64,000 nt of DNA. It comes from Adiantum capillus-veneris. Its lineage: Eukaryota > Streptophyta > Polypodiopsida > Polypodiales > Pteridaceae. The notes below the pieces were generated by a model. It made no database searches. It was not told the origin of the DNA and saw only the letters and a program-made list of their open reading frames with translations. The stretch covers positions 49,105,928 to 49,169,927 of the forward strand of contig CM043959.1 in NCBI GenBank assembly GCA_014529385.2, written 5' to 3'. Position 1 is the first letter of the stretch, and each line of letters opens with the position of its first letter. A program made the position numbers and the translations under genes. Positions 26,195 through 38,600 of the stretch are shown one piece after another.

Positions 26195-29100
26195 GGCTCC
26201 TTTATCGTTAGTGTAAAATCATGGTCAGTATGGCCTCTGGTTTCCTAGAGGTTCCATCTACATCTCCTCCACTATGATAACTCATACCTGGTGCTCCCTT
26301 GGCCATGAAGATAGGATATGCTTGTTCAAATGAAGTGTTTGAGACCATCTTTTTTTGCATTGTCGATAAATACTCTAAGTCAACCTAGAAGTCAACTTGG
26401 TTGACACTCTCTTCTATACACACACAACTCACTTGATCTCTCGGCATTCTTTCAATTGACCTATACAAAGTCCCTAACTTCAAGAACAACAGAAACCTGA
26501 CATGTTACTTGGAACTCTTTAGATCCCTTGGAATCTCCACCTTGATCCAACTTCACTTGAGAATGGAGTCCTTGTCTGTACAAGACTCCACAAAACAAAA
26601 GTGTTGGTTGAGTTAAGCCAGGCTAATAGTTGATCTTTACACACTTTTTGTACTTAATACGCCTTGAAAACAACTTTTTCTTGAATATTTATGCTATATA
26701 GAGCTTCAACCACTACTTGGAAACATTTTTTTAAGAAATGGATATTTCTTACACTCTGCAAGAAGAAAGACACGTTTTTTTCTTGTTTTCTAGCATATGA
26801 CAAGATTTTCACGCCAACTCTTTCATAGGCATGCAACACACTCCTATGAATAGAATCATGCTGCACGTGTCCTAAATTTCATACCTGAGAGGTCTCCAAC
26901 CCATGGACTCTAAAAGTCGTGATGGGGTCCTTGACAGGTCTCTTGACCTAATAAAATACTAAGTAAGAAAAATCCAGGGAATAGACCCTTACCATTGGCA
27001 ATGGATTTGGACTATAACCCTAGAGAAAGACCTAGTCCTATCTCGCAAGTGAAAATGGAACAAAAATTTGAAAGAACTAAAACTTTTTTGGCCCTATAAC
27101 CTTTGCATATGGACTAAGGAATCCTCTTCTAATTTTTTTCCCCTCTAGATGAGTGAGGGCGCAGCCGTTGATAGATTTCTCTTCCACTGAAGAAGTTTAC
27201 TAAACGTTAATGCACGGGGATGGACAACTAATCGGGTCCACCTGTCCATGATCGACAACCTTAGTCAATCCCCACTTACTACCCCGCACTCACACATGCT
27301 TCATTATTTTCTAATTACTATCACATTCTTTGAACACTTAAAATAATGGTTTTTTTAAATTGTTGGTTACAGTGATTCCTTAAACCAAGTATTGAAAACA
27401 ACATTGAAAACATGATATATCAAAAAACAGCTTTGAACTTAAGACAAGGTATTGTCAACCAAAAAATTGACCATAATAACCATGATCAGTATTCTTGTCT
27501 CAAGATCAATCTAGGACAAATAGCTCAACCGAGTGTAAAGCGAGCGCTACACAATCTAGGACAAACAACTCAATCGAGTGTAAAGCACATAACCGTATAT
27601 GCGAATAGTGAGCAAACAAGCTCAAAACACATCCCACAAGAAGACTACCTACAAAAATCTACAAAAAACCTATGATTGCATGTAATCTGTAGCCACATGA
27701 GCATATGCAATCCTCACTCCTACAAGAGTGAGTATAAAAACACTACTATGTGTCCAAAATTGGAAAAACCTGTCAAAGTGGGAGTCAAAACTTGACCACT
27801 AAACCATCAGAGAGTAAAACTATAGATACGAATAAAACATGGTAAGAATCTGGGAAAAATCTGGTAGAGTTTCTCTCGAAAACTAAGTAAAATCTCAAAT
27901 CTCACCAAAATCATATCAAAACAGACACTTAGTGTCTTAGTAAACAGATCCACATATCATACTATACATGCACTACCAAAAGCCTGGCAAACTAACTCAC
28001 TCCTCAACGAGTGGCTCTATGAACTTGTACCTATCCAAAAACGTTGTAAACTTATGCACTTGGTACCTACAAGCTATACCTAGATATAGTTGTATCTATA
28101 TATGCATACATAGCATGAAATTGCACAAAATCGTACTAAAAACTCTCTGGACTGACCCAAAATGTCATACATGAGGACTATCTATGCTGCACAATTTGCA
28201 CTGCAAAGAATGCGCAACCTATGAGAAAAATTACCTAGAATCTTACATACTATCTCATCGATCGGAAACACGTCGATCAAAAACCAAATGCATAGCACAA
28301 CCATGCACATGTGGTTGTAAACGTTGTCCAAGAGCCTTGCTGGCGGGATATCCTCCAGAATGGTGCGTCAGAGCTGCTATGAGTCGAGATGTGTGGCCAC
28401 ATGGGGAAAATGGGAAATTGTCGAAGTCAAAATGCGATCAAGGGGGGTTGAGATACCAGGGTAAACTCTCGGATTTAAAACTGCTCCAGATGAGAGCATA
28501 GGAGGGGAGCCGATGGCGAGCCTACACCAAAGACAACTGCACTCTCTTGCTCTTGCTATGTTGAAGATGAGAAAAAAATTGGTCGATGTCGCATTTTGTC
28601 GTCGGACGAAAGCGCTTGCTGATGCCATAGCTTTCCAAAGGTGGTGTGCTCCTAAGCTCTACCACTCGGTTACAGGCTACTGTTAATTCCCCTCCTCAAG
28701 TGATCTCGACTTTCCAGGCTACTAGAGCCTGATTTCTCAGCTTCGCTTGGTCCACTTTTCTAGGCTTTCAATTCCCTACAATGCTTCAATTCAGTTGGTG
28801 GATGCTCTAAAGTTGCTCAATTCCATGTGTACAGATTCCTGGTTCACAAAATTTTGTAAACTCGGACATTGAGAGAGTAAACTCAGACAAGTATAAGTAA
28901 AAGTAAACTCAGACAAGTATAAGTAAAAGGAAACTCCTCGAGATTCACACGCTCTACTCTTCACCGTCAATCACCTGATGGGGTCTTCATTGAAGAAAAC
29001 GTGGGACTTAGTGTTTAGGGCATATTATCAACTTCCTTAGGGCACTGTAACAAACGACCACTACCCATATGTGAGCTGGAGTGGTGTGTCCGTGCAGCCT

Positions 29101-29836
29101 GTGCACACAACTTCTGAGAGATCGAAGGATGTCCATGTTGCTTGTCACACAAGGCGGCACTTGTGTTGTAGCTGTAGGCTCTTGTCCAATCACCACAGAG
29201 GAAATCAGCTTGGGCAAGAGTTGGCATGGTTTACCCTCGTATGTAAAACTAGAGATGGTGGCCATGAGCTGGAGAAACACAAAAACTCCCGCTCGCATGT
29301 CCAGTGCCTTGTCTGACAGGACATGTGTATGGAGGCAACAACGATTAAAAGACCTCAACAAATTGTTTGTCGTGCGGACTCTTGTGACATACGCTTTAGG
29401 CTGGGTTCAGACGATGGGGCTTTCATGACATCACTCTGTCGAGTGTTGATTGGAGCACCCACGCAAATGTTGTTTCCGGGCCCATTAAACTTTGGACGAG
29501 TCCCCCCCCCTCCCGCCCGTCCCCCAAATCTCCTTCTTCCACCTCCTTTTCAGTGCGATGTGTGGAGGATGCCAATGCAAATGAAATCGATGTTGTGCCA
29601 GCTTTCGCTTATCGATTGAAGAAATTGCAGGGAAAATTTCCTCCCCCTCTTGTGAATGATGGGGGAGGTGGCATTTGAAAAGCACAGCTCCTGCCGTCGG
29701 CTCTTGTGTGCGCACATGGTGTGGCCACGCCATCCGTTCGGCATGTTTGAATTACGCTGGCCCACCCTTTTTTGGAGGTATGTTAAATGCTTTTCCAAAG
29801 TAGCCAACACAACGAGCCCCCCCCCCCCCTTCTACG
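26195..29836. other. 3.6 kb without recognisable genes
   Basis: Only short open frames without motifs on either strand. Small direct repeats are visible: about 27504-27580 (caatctaggacaaa / ctcaa.cgagtgtaaagc twice) and about 28868-28935 (gtaaactcagacaagtataa twice). A C-rich run occurs at 29818-29829. This could be old LTR or element debris. Confidence 0.45.
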
Positions 29837-30040
29837 TGTTGGGGTGGTAAAGCCCAATGTGCCGCGCTTAAATGTTGGGTGGTCAGAGACTACCGGGAAC
29901 TAACACTCACCATTCATTCTACATAAAAGAATAAGGACTCATAACCCTAACACTATTGTGTTTGGAGCCAACCCAAAACCTGTGTCTCCTCTCTTCTCCA
30001 TTGGTGCACACACACACAGCGCTCTCGCACGTGCTCTTCA
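29837..30040 (+). repeat. Probable 5' LTR of Copia-1, about 204 bp
   Basis: Starts TGTTGGGG and ends CTCTTCA, two bases before a perfect initiator-Met primer site. The right border is well supported by that site. The left border rests only on the TGTTG start. The 3' LTR is absent, so the length cannot be confirmed. Confidence 0.55.
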
Positions 30041-30042
30041 AC

Positions 30043-30054
30043 TGGTATCAGAGC
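30043..30054 (+). promoter_or_regulatory. Primer binding site of Copia-1 (initiator Met tRNA)
   Basis: TGGTATCAGAGC, the standard plant LTR-retrotransposon primer site complementary to the 3' end of tRNA-iMet, two bases after the LTR end. Confidence 0.9.
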
Positions 30055-30628
30055 TTAGGGATTGGGAGCACCATTGGAGCTTAGCAGGGAGGCAAGTGGA
30101 GAAGCAGCAAAAACTGCAGCACGTTTTTGTAGATCTATTTTGGCCTACTAAAACGTCTTCATTTGTGATGGAAATATGCAAAGCCTATTGTTGAGGGTCG
30201 TGGTAAGGTTTTATTGAGGTGGGGATTCTCAATGTGGGGATCCTTTCGGTGATACAGGTTTTGGAGCGAGCCCCCGACATCCCCATAGTTTCAGCATCGG
30301 CATAGGATGTATGTTTATGCGGTTAGTGCAGTATTGGTGTGCATCTGCTGACCCGCCATTGTTGGCATTGCTATCATTTTTATGCGTATGCCTTTGATAT
30401 TGTTCATTTGGTCAGAGACACTCTTCTGGAGTTGGAGACATTGACAATGACAGTTCTTTGATATTTTATCTTGCTTGTTTAGCCACTTTGATCAGCATTT
30501 TAGTCACTGTATACATTTGTTTTGGGTTCAGAAGTCAATTTTGCAGGGGAGACTCTGCCAAAATTTTTCAAGTTTTCTATCATCTTCTTTAGTGGAGCGG
30601 ATCTATCACTTTTGTTCCTTGTTGAGTG

Positions 30629-31691
30629 ATGGCTTCATCATCAGAGAACTCTTTGTTCAACATTGAGAAGTTAGAACTTCCCATTTTGGAAGGAACAAAT
30701 TTACAATGTCTTAGTACAAAAGAAGTAGATCCGGCCAATAAATATGAAAGGGATAAAGCCTGAGGATATGGATGAGTATGCTTGACAGGAGTTGGATGGG
30801 CTTGCCAGGTCCACCATCATGCTGACTTTGTCAAAGAATGTGTACTTCAATGTGAACATGGAAAAGACTAGTTATGAGTTGTGGAAGAAGTTATGTGACC
30901 TGTATGAGAAGCAAAGTGCAGCATCACAGGTTTATTGGCTGAAAAGTTTAGTTGATTTGAAGATGGATGAGGGCACACCCATGTGCAACCATCTCAATGA
31001 GTTCAACACAATTTTCAGTCAGCTTTCTGCGCAGGGAGTCAATTTCGACAATTCAGTCAAAGCAATGTTCTTGCTAGTTACGCTGCCAAAAAGTTGGGAT
31101 ACTTTTTGCACAGCCATAAGTAACTCAGCACCTCCTGATGGTTTAACATGTGTTGATGTTGAGGAAATTTTGCTTACTGAAGAGGTCAGGAAGAATCTTG
31201 ATACTTCTCGTGGTACTAGCAATGCTCTCGTTGTTCGTGGTCGATCACAAGGAAAGGGAAAGCAGAATCAGAGAGGAAAATCTTGTAGCAAATCACGTGG
31301 CCGAAAAGACATTGAGTGCTATCATTGTCACAAAAAGGGTCATATGAAGAAAGACTGTCGAAAGTGGAAACAAGAGAAAGGTAAAGACAAGAAGTTGGAA
31401 GAAGGCAAGACTAAGGAAAGCAGTATAAAGATTGAAGAGATCAACAATGTTTTTGTTGAAGATTTTGATGGCGATATTTATCTCACATCTGCCATGGATT
31501 CATCATTTTTAGTTTCCATTGATGACTATGCTTTACAGGATTGGGTTATTGACTCAGGTGCATCGTTTCATGTGACTCCTCACAGAGAGTGGTTCAGTAT
31601 ATATGATACAGCCCGTAAAGGTCGTGTTCATCTTGGCAATGATTTTTCTTGCGACATAGTTGGTGTCGGCGATGTGCAACTGGAATTTTAG
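30629..31691 (+). pseudogene. Copia-1 gag and start of protease
   Basis: ATG 30629 starts a short MASSSENSLFNIEKLELP frame. A frameshift near 30700-30750 and TGA about 30783 (where Trp is expected) break the N-terminus. From 30792 the frame is open: a UBN2-type gag core (YELWKKLCDLYEKQ, LNEFNTIFSQL, LPKSWDTF), a zinc knuckle CYHCHKKGHMKKDC (about 31318-31359) and the protease motif VIDSGASFHVTP (about 31547-31580). It ends at TAG 31689. This is the standard Ty1/copia gag-PR order. Confidence 0.88.
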
Positions 31692-33638
31692 AATGGTTCT
31701 TCATTCATGCTCAAGAATGTGAGACATGTGCCAAAGTTTACCAAAAGCTTGATTAGTACAAGTCAATTGGATGATGTAGGATATTCCTGCACATTTGGTG
31801 ATAGTTCGTGAAAGATCACCAAAGGTTCTTTAGTGGTAGCACATGGTTCAAAGTCTAGGACTTTGTACATGCTACATGTATCCAATGTTAAAAACCATGT
31901 AATTTGTGTAACCGAGCAGCCAAGTGTTTCTTTGTGGCATCTCCGGTTAGGACATATGTCTCAAAAGGGAATGAAAAATCTTATCTCGTTTTGGTTATGT
32001 GCCTAGCTTCAATTTCTCAGACTTTTCAGTTTGTGAGCATTGTCTTTATGATAAACAAACACAATCACCACACAAAAGGGGAAGCACTCGAAAAAGTGAG
32101 CCTTTAGAGTTAGTGCATAGTGATGTCTATAGACCTATGCCTAACGTATAAATGGGAGGTTCCTTGTACTTTGTTACATTCATTGATGACTTCTCAAGGA
32201 AAGTGTGGGTATATCCTCTCAGGAAGAAGGATGAAGTTCTTTCAAAATTTCAGAATTTTGTGGCATTAGTGGAGAATCAATCTGGCAAGAAAGTAAAGTG
32301 TTTGAGGTCAGACAATGGTGGTGAGTATGTCACTAAAGCCTTTCAAAATTTTTGTGATTCAAAAGGCATCAAAAGAGAGTTGACTGCTCCATATAACCCT
32401 CCACAAAATGGTGTTGCTGAGAGGATGAACCGTACCATACAAGAGAAGTTACGTAGCATGTTGTCTAATGCAGAGTTGCCTAATGGATTTTGGGCAGAAG
32501 AGTTAGCAACTGCTGTCCATCTTCCTGATAGATCTCCTAACAAGGCTTTAGATGAGAAGGTACCTGAAGAGCTTTGGTCTGGGAAGCCACCTTCTTACAA
32601 GCATCTTAGAGTCTTTGGCTGTGAAGCGTATTTCCATGTTCCAAAGGAGTTTCGAAGCAAGATGGATCCTAAGTCAAAGAAATGCATATTTCTTGGCTAT
32701 GGCAATCCTGGCGAGATGGGATTTTGGTTATGGGATCCTGAAGCTAAAACGATAGTTCGCAGTAATGACGTATACTTCAATGAAGAAAATATGCATAAGA
32801 AGCATGTGCATATAGTGGAGGTCAGGAGAGTTATCTTCCAAGAAGATGGAATTGTCCACAATAGGGCTGAAGTGCCTTATGGCAGACAACAAGTACAGAA
32901 TCCTCGTGCAGTACAAGATTTTTCTGAGGGACAACCGGCTCAAGTAGTTATTAGAAGGTCTACAAGAGTTTCAAGGCCTCCTAATAGATTTACTTCCTCA
33001 TTCGACTACATTATGTTGACAGATTGCGGAGAGCCTTCCTGCTATAAGGAAGCCATGTCAATGGATGACAAGGCAAAGTGGGAGAAAGCTATGCAATCAG
33101 AAATGGACTCGTTTCATAAGAATCAAACTTGGAAGTTGGTTCGGTTCCCTAAATGTAAAAAGGCATTACCATGCAAATGGGTGTACAAGCAAAAAATTAC
33201 ACCTCATGATAATAAACCCAAGTACAAGGCATGACTTATTACTAAAGGATTTAAGCAACAGCAGGGTATTGACTTTGATGAGATCTTTTCTCCGGTTGTC
33301 AAGATCACTACTCTACGGTGTGTACTTGTGTTGGTTGCTAAAGATGACATAAAACTTTACCAGATGGATGTCAAGATGACGTTCTTGCATGGTGATCTTT
33401 AAGAAGAAGTTTATATGCAGCAGCCAGAAGGTTTTGTTGAGAAGGGCAATGAAGACTTGGTATGTCAATTAGAAAAGACTCTTTATGGTCTAAAACAGTC
33501 ATCAAGGGAGTGGTATCGTAAATTCTTCTCGTTCATGCTCTCTCAAGGCTACAAACGTAGCAATATGGACCATTGCCTCTACACTAAGCGAGCTAATGAT
33601 GGTTGTTTACTGATTTTGGTCCTTTATGTGGATGATAT
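31692..33638 (+). pseudogene. Copia-1 integrase and partial RT, truncated at the active site
   Basis: After the stop at 31689 come a frameshifted zinc region (LRLGHMSQKGMKNL ... CEHCLYDKQ), the Asp motif VHSDVYRP (about 32110), TAA 32149, then GGSLYFVTFIDDFSRKVWVY, Asp in LRSDNGGEY (about 32310) and Glu in QNGVAERMNR (about 32405). RT starts near 33000 (KWVYKQKI), with TGA 33232 and TAA about 33400, and reaches LVLYVDDI at 33638. At that exact point the sequence changes to the LTR of Tat-2. The rest of RT, the RNase H and the 3' LTR are missing from this side. Confidence 0.88.
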
Positions 33639-34451
33639 TGAGAGGCGGAAGTGAAAAATAGACCCGGTGGCCTCTACACCAAGACTATGCACAATGGCCT
33701 CATCATGGGGGATACACAATAGGGGCACCACCTAGCAAGATATGCAGCTAGGACGCATACATATACACAATGAAGCATGCCATGGAAAACAATTTCAAGA
33801 TACACGCCCAAATGTGGAATGGGGTGGTCGGAGAATAAGGTGAGAGAAGTAGTGAATGAATGAGAATGGGCTTGCTACTCGTGCATGTTAGTAAGGAAGA
33901 TAATGAGGTAGGGGAAACTTGCGAGTATGCTCACTTCTCATACAAAAGGTGGTGAATCCGCGCACCTCAAGATGGAAGTAGCAAGATGATAGGAATATGA
34001 GAGGGGGAGAGAGAGTGTGTGTGTGTGTATGGTGGCGAATCCGCACACCTTTACATAAGCAGAAAAAAAAAGCAAGGAACAAGCATATACCATATTCACA
34101 ATGAGATGTATCCAGAGCGACACAAAGTATGGCACCAAGATGGAGTGTGTTGATTGCTTGCAAAAGATGAATACAATAGGTAGCGTATGGCAGGAAAATG
34201 AGAAGGGGACAAGATCGTAGGAGGTATAATGGAGAGATGGGAGTTGATGGCGAGGAATATCATGAGTGTGTCCACCCTTCTTCTTCTTGAAATTGTGCCT
34301 TCAACCCTTAATTACAAGTGGTGTGGAGGTGTGGTGTTCATCTTTTGTGCATGGTGATGGTGATCATCACGGTGTTGTGATTATGTGATTAGGGTTCATG
34401 CTACAAGCCTGTAGCACAAGAGTGTGTATGGATAGGTGTGTGTGTGTGTGT

Positions 34452-34524
<73 letters not shown>

Positions 34525-35638
34525 CTCCCATTGCCTCCTTATATAGGGAAGGAGGGGAGGATTTAGCAATATTTCTATTTGAGGTGAGTGTCCCACTTTG
34601 GTGACTAGGAAAATGGGATGCATGTGACTTTGGTTCCCATCTTGTCTCCTCATTATTTAAAATACCAGAGTCAATAGATAGAGAATATGAGAGAATGTGG
34701 GTAGGATGTAGAGGATAGGAGATATTTACAATAGTCTAACTTTGGCTAGACATAAGCTTCTTAGGGAGAGAAGAGAGAGGTAAGAAATTTACAAGAGAGA
34801 TTATCAAAGGTGGATAGTTGTTGATGAGGATGGATCCTCCAAAAATGGTGATAGAATTACTCTAGACTTGCCAAGACCTCATTAAAAGAGCCTTGTCTCT
34901 TGTAATCATGCTTGAAGACTTGTAGAACCATAGCCATTTTGGAGGGAAGAAAATTGGGGATGGCCTGTGTCACCATTACACGAGAAAACTGGGGTCCACT
35001 ACAAAAATCATATCTCCGTGTTCATAACTCCAAAAATTCTGAAAAAAATTGAGCTAAAAGTTCAGATCATGAGCTACATCTTTCATGTTGAACGCTCCTT
35101 CAGATTTGGGGTTCTTCTCTACTTAAAAAATTCAGCCAAATAATGTATTATTTGTGGTTGCAAAGGTCTTTTGGTGGTCCCCTTTGAGTGGACTTCTCTC
35201 TTGCCTTCAAGTGTAAGCTCCTTCATGTGTATGAAAACATGACCTAGAGTTTTGAAAAGATTGGCAATCATCCAGATGGAGGTATTATTGAAATTTGAAA
35301 GTGGGGTTGAGGTTTGAAAATGAAAACTAGTGAATAAAATATTTGGTAGAGTGGAATAATATATATACATGAAAAATATATTAAAAAATACTAAACTATA
35401 TAATGTAATTTAGAATATATATATTTAATATTTAAGGTCAAAAGAGATATCAAAAAAGAAAGCTTATTTATTTATGCTACATCGTGATTGATTAGCATAA
35501 GTCTTATTTATTTAATAAAGGCTTATACTTTTATGAAAAAGGGAAGAAAAATCAAAAGTAACTTATATAATAGGAAATATTTTGGTAAAAGGGCAAAGAT
35601 ATATGGGGGGGTTCCCATGCATGGAAAAGCTTGGCTCA
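33639..35638 (-). repeat. 3' LTR of Tat-2, 2000 bp
   Basis: On the minus strand it starts TGAGCCAAGC right after the polypurine tract and ends CGCCTCTCA next to the Copia-1 break. It contains TATA-type CCTATATAAGG (around 34540), a (GT)n array and a reverse-strand tggaccccag block (about 34990) shared with Tat-1. The left border is inferred from the TG...CA ends and the break in Copia-1. Confidence 0.65.
34435..34522. repeat. (GT)n microsatellite in the Tat-2 LTR
   Basis: About 88 bases of GT with a single interruption (tgggtg near 34451). The Cys-Val and Thr-His frames across it are artefacts. Confidence 0.95.
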
Positions 35639-35652
35639 TTAGCCCTCCCCCG
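35637..35652 (-). promoter_or_regulatory. Polypurine tract and LTR junction of Tat-2
   Basis: The minus strand reads GGGGGAGGGCTAATGA, the same core as Tat-1 at 5627-5642. The LTR starts at the final TGA. Confidence 0.8.
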
Positions 35653-35666
35653 AAGGCTAGAGGTAT

Positions 35667-38600
35667 TCATGCCTCTAGCGTTGTACTTGATTCTTCTTCA
35701 ATTGAGGTGGAGGAGTCTCCCTCCTCGGGGATTTCCATCATAGGTGTTTGATCAAATATCAAAAAGTATTGCTTCAACCTCCATCCATTGACACGTGTTT
35801 TGTGGAGCCTACCATCTGCATCCATCAATCGGTAACTGCCATTGGTGTAGCGCTTTCTAATGACAAATGGCCCCTCCCATCTGGGTGAAAACTTTTTATC
35901 CTTCCTAGTGTCAAATCTGTTATCATACCGTAGGACCAACATACCTTTCTTGAGACCTTTTTCCCTAAGTCCCTTGTTGAAGGTGAGTCGACGTTGCTCT
36001 GACTTTGCTGCATAATAGTTGATAGCATCTTCTCTGTCTAGTTGAAGCCTCTCTAGATCAAGAATGTGGTTGTGGAGATGAGCATTAGGAAGTTCCACCT
36101 GCCCAGATAGCACCCTGAGACTAGCCAATTGTACTTCAATGGGTAAAATGGCTTCCTTACCAAACACCAAGTGATATGGTGTGAACCCAAGGGATTTGCG
36201 AAATGAAGTGCAATAAGCCCAAAGTGCAGCCATAAGATGCTTTTCCCAATCACTTTTGTGATTGTTTACATGTTTAGTGATGATCTTGCAGATCATACCA
36301 TTTACCTTTTCCACCAAACCATTGCATTGTGGGTAGTAGGGAGTTGAGTGTCGTCGTGAGATACCTAACTTCTCCATTAGCTCTCCTACAAGGTCTCCTC
36401 TAAAACCTGGTCCCCTGTCAGAAATTATTTCAAGAGGAGTGCCAAAACGGCAAAAAATGTTTTCAAATACGAACTTAGCCACTTCCTTAGCTGTAATCCG
36501 GGTGGTGGCAACTGCTTCAGCCCACCTGGTCATGTAGTCCACACCCATGATGATATAAAATTTACCTGATTGGCTCCTTGGCCCAATAGCATCAATTCCC
36601 CATTTCTCAAATGGTCCATATGAGATTATAGGAGTCTATGGCTCATATGTGAGCCTCCTATCCCCTGCCTTTTGACATTCCTTGCATGTTTTACACCAAT
36701 GATGCACATCCCTATGTAGACTAGGCCATACAAACCCGGCTTGTAGAATCTTTCTACTCGTGATGTCAAGTGCAAAGTGTCCTCCGCAAACACCATCATG
36801 GCAGCTTGAAATGATTCCAGTGATCTCTCTAGAGAGAGGTACACGCCTAAGAATTTTATCCTTACCCTTGCAGTAGAGGTCGTCATTGATAAGGCGGTAT
36901 TTTGTTGCCTTGCGCACAAGCCACTGCTTTTGGCCCTTAGTAAGATCCTTAGGGCACTCTCCTGTGTCCAAGAAACTCATGATGTCAGGCATAGCATCGC
37001 TACCTTGGAAGAGAGGCAGCTTCAATTTGACAGCACCCACCACTGAAACATATTGCAACTTCTCTCTAGCTAGAGCATCTGCTTCTTGATTTTCTGCTCG
37101 AGGGACATGATGTAATTGTACAACTTGAAATTTCCCTAAAAGTTCCTTGACTTTGCAGAAATGGCCTAGCAAGCTATGATTTTTACAAGCCCAAGTTCCT
37201 TGTATTTGTTTTATTAAAAGCATGGAATCACCAAATACATTTAACCGTTGAATGCCCTGTGTCACACACCACTCTAACCCAAGAGATAAGGCTGCATATT
37301 CTGCCTCATTGTTAGAGTGAGAATCCAAGAGATTCCCAATGGAGAAAACCTTATCCCCTTGCTCGTTGAAGATGACAATGCCTGCGGCAGCTTTGTCCAC
37401 TTATCTCTTGTAGGCTCCATCAAAGAAAAGAGAGTGAGCCTCCTCTACCTTAGGGACTTCCAGCACAGGTGTAATATCTTGATCATTTGGCTTTATCTTT
37501 AGCTTCTTTTCATAGTGGCGATGAGTGAGAATACCTCCTACACTGGCCCTTGTGGAGTTCTCCACTTGCATTGTGTAGTCAAACTCTTGCAGCCTTGTGA
37601 GCCATTTGGAAATCCTAGAAGAAACATCCATGTGCTGCATTACATAAGGAAATACTTCTTCCATTGTTAAGATTATGAATGGTCTAGACAATAAATAAGA
37701 GCGAAATTTGGTGGTAGAAAACATTAATGCAAGCACCATGTGCTCCACTGCCGTGTATCCCTTTTCTGATGGAGTCATCATTCGACTAGAGAAGTAGATA
37801 GGACGCATGAAAGAAGTTTGAGGATCCTTTTGCATCAATACAGCCCCAAGTGTGTCATTGCCCACACTAGGGTTTACATAAAATGGTTCGTCCCACTTTG
37901 GAGGTGCTATGGTGGGAAGTGAAGCTAGAATTTGTTTTACCTCATTGAATTGTTGTTCATTTTCTTCACTCCAAGTGAAGATCTCTTGATGGGTAACTTG
38001 TTGTAAAGGGAGAACCACTTGGGAGAGCAAGTGAATGAACCTACTCAAATACCTCACCTTTTGAAGAAAAGAGACCAACTGCTTTGTTGTGGTGGGAGAG
38101 GTCAAAGCCAGCAAGGCTTGAACCTTGCTTGGGTCATCTTCAATGCCATTGGCCGAGATCACATGGCCAAGAAGAGTAATCTTGCTTTCACCAATGTGGC
38201 ATTTCTCCACATTGAGTTGGCCCCCCAAATCTTGTAGCCTAGCTAGACCTTCATAAACTTTCTCCAAATGAAGAGAGCGAGAGCTATAGATACAAAAGTC
38301 ATCAATAAAAACACGGATTGATTTTCCAAAGAATGGCTAAAAAACAAATGTTACATATCGCTGAAAAGTGGCTGGAGCATTAGTGAGACCAAAAGGCATA
38401 ACTCTGTAAGCAAAACATCCCCATGGTGTGATGAAGATTGTCTTCTTTTGATCTTCTTCAGCGATGCTGATTTGGAAGTAGCCTGAGTAGCCATCACATA
38501 CCGTGTAGCTCTCATGTCCTGCTACCTCATTGAGAATTTCGTCTTGAAAAGGAAGAGGAAAATGATCCCTCTTTGTGGCTGCATTAAGAGGCTTGTAATC

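Noticed and set aside
29008-29810. Overlapping open frames of 80-117 codons on both strands
   Set aside because: No motif, no consistent strand, and odd composition; they look like chance frames.
33700-33735. Minus-strand TGGTGCCCC near 33720-33730 as a second Tat primer site
   Set aside because: It resembles the Tat-1 site only for nine bases and lies inside the region I assign to the Tat-2 LTR; no LTR end sits next to it.
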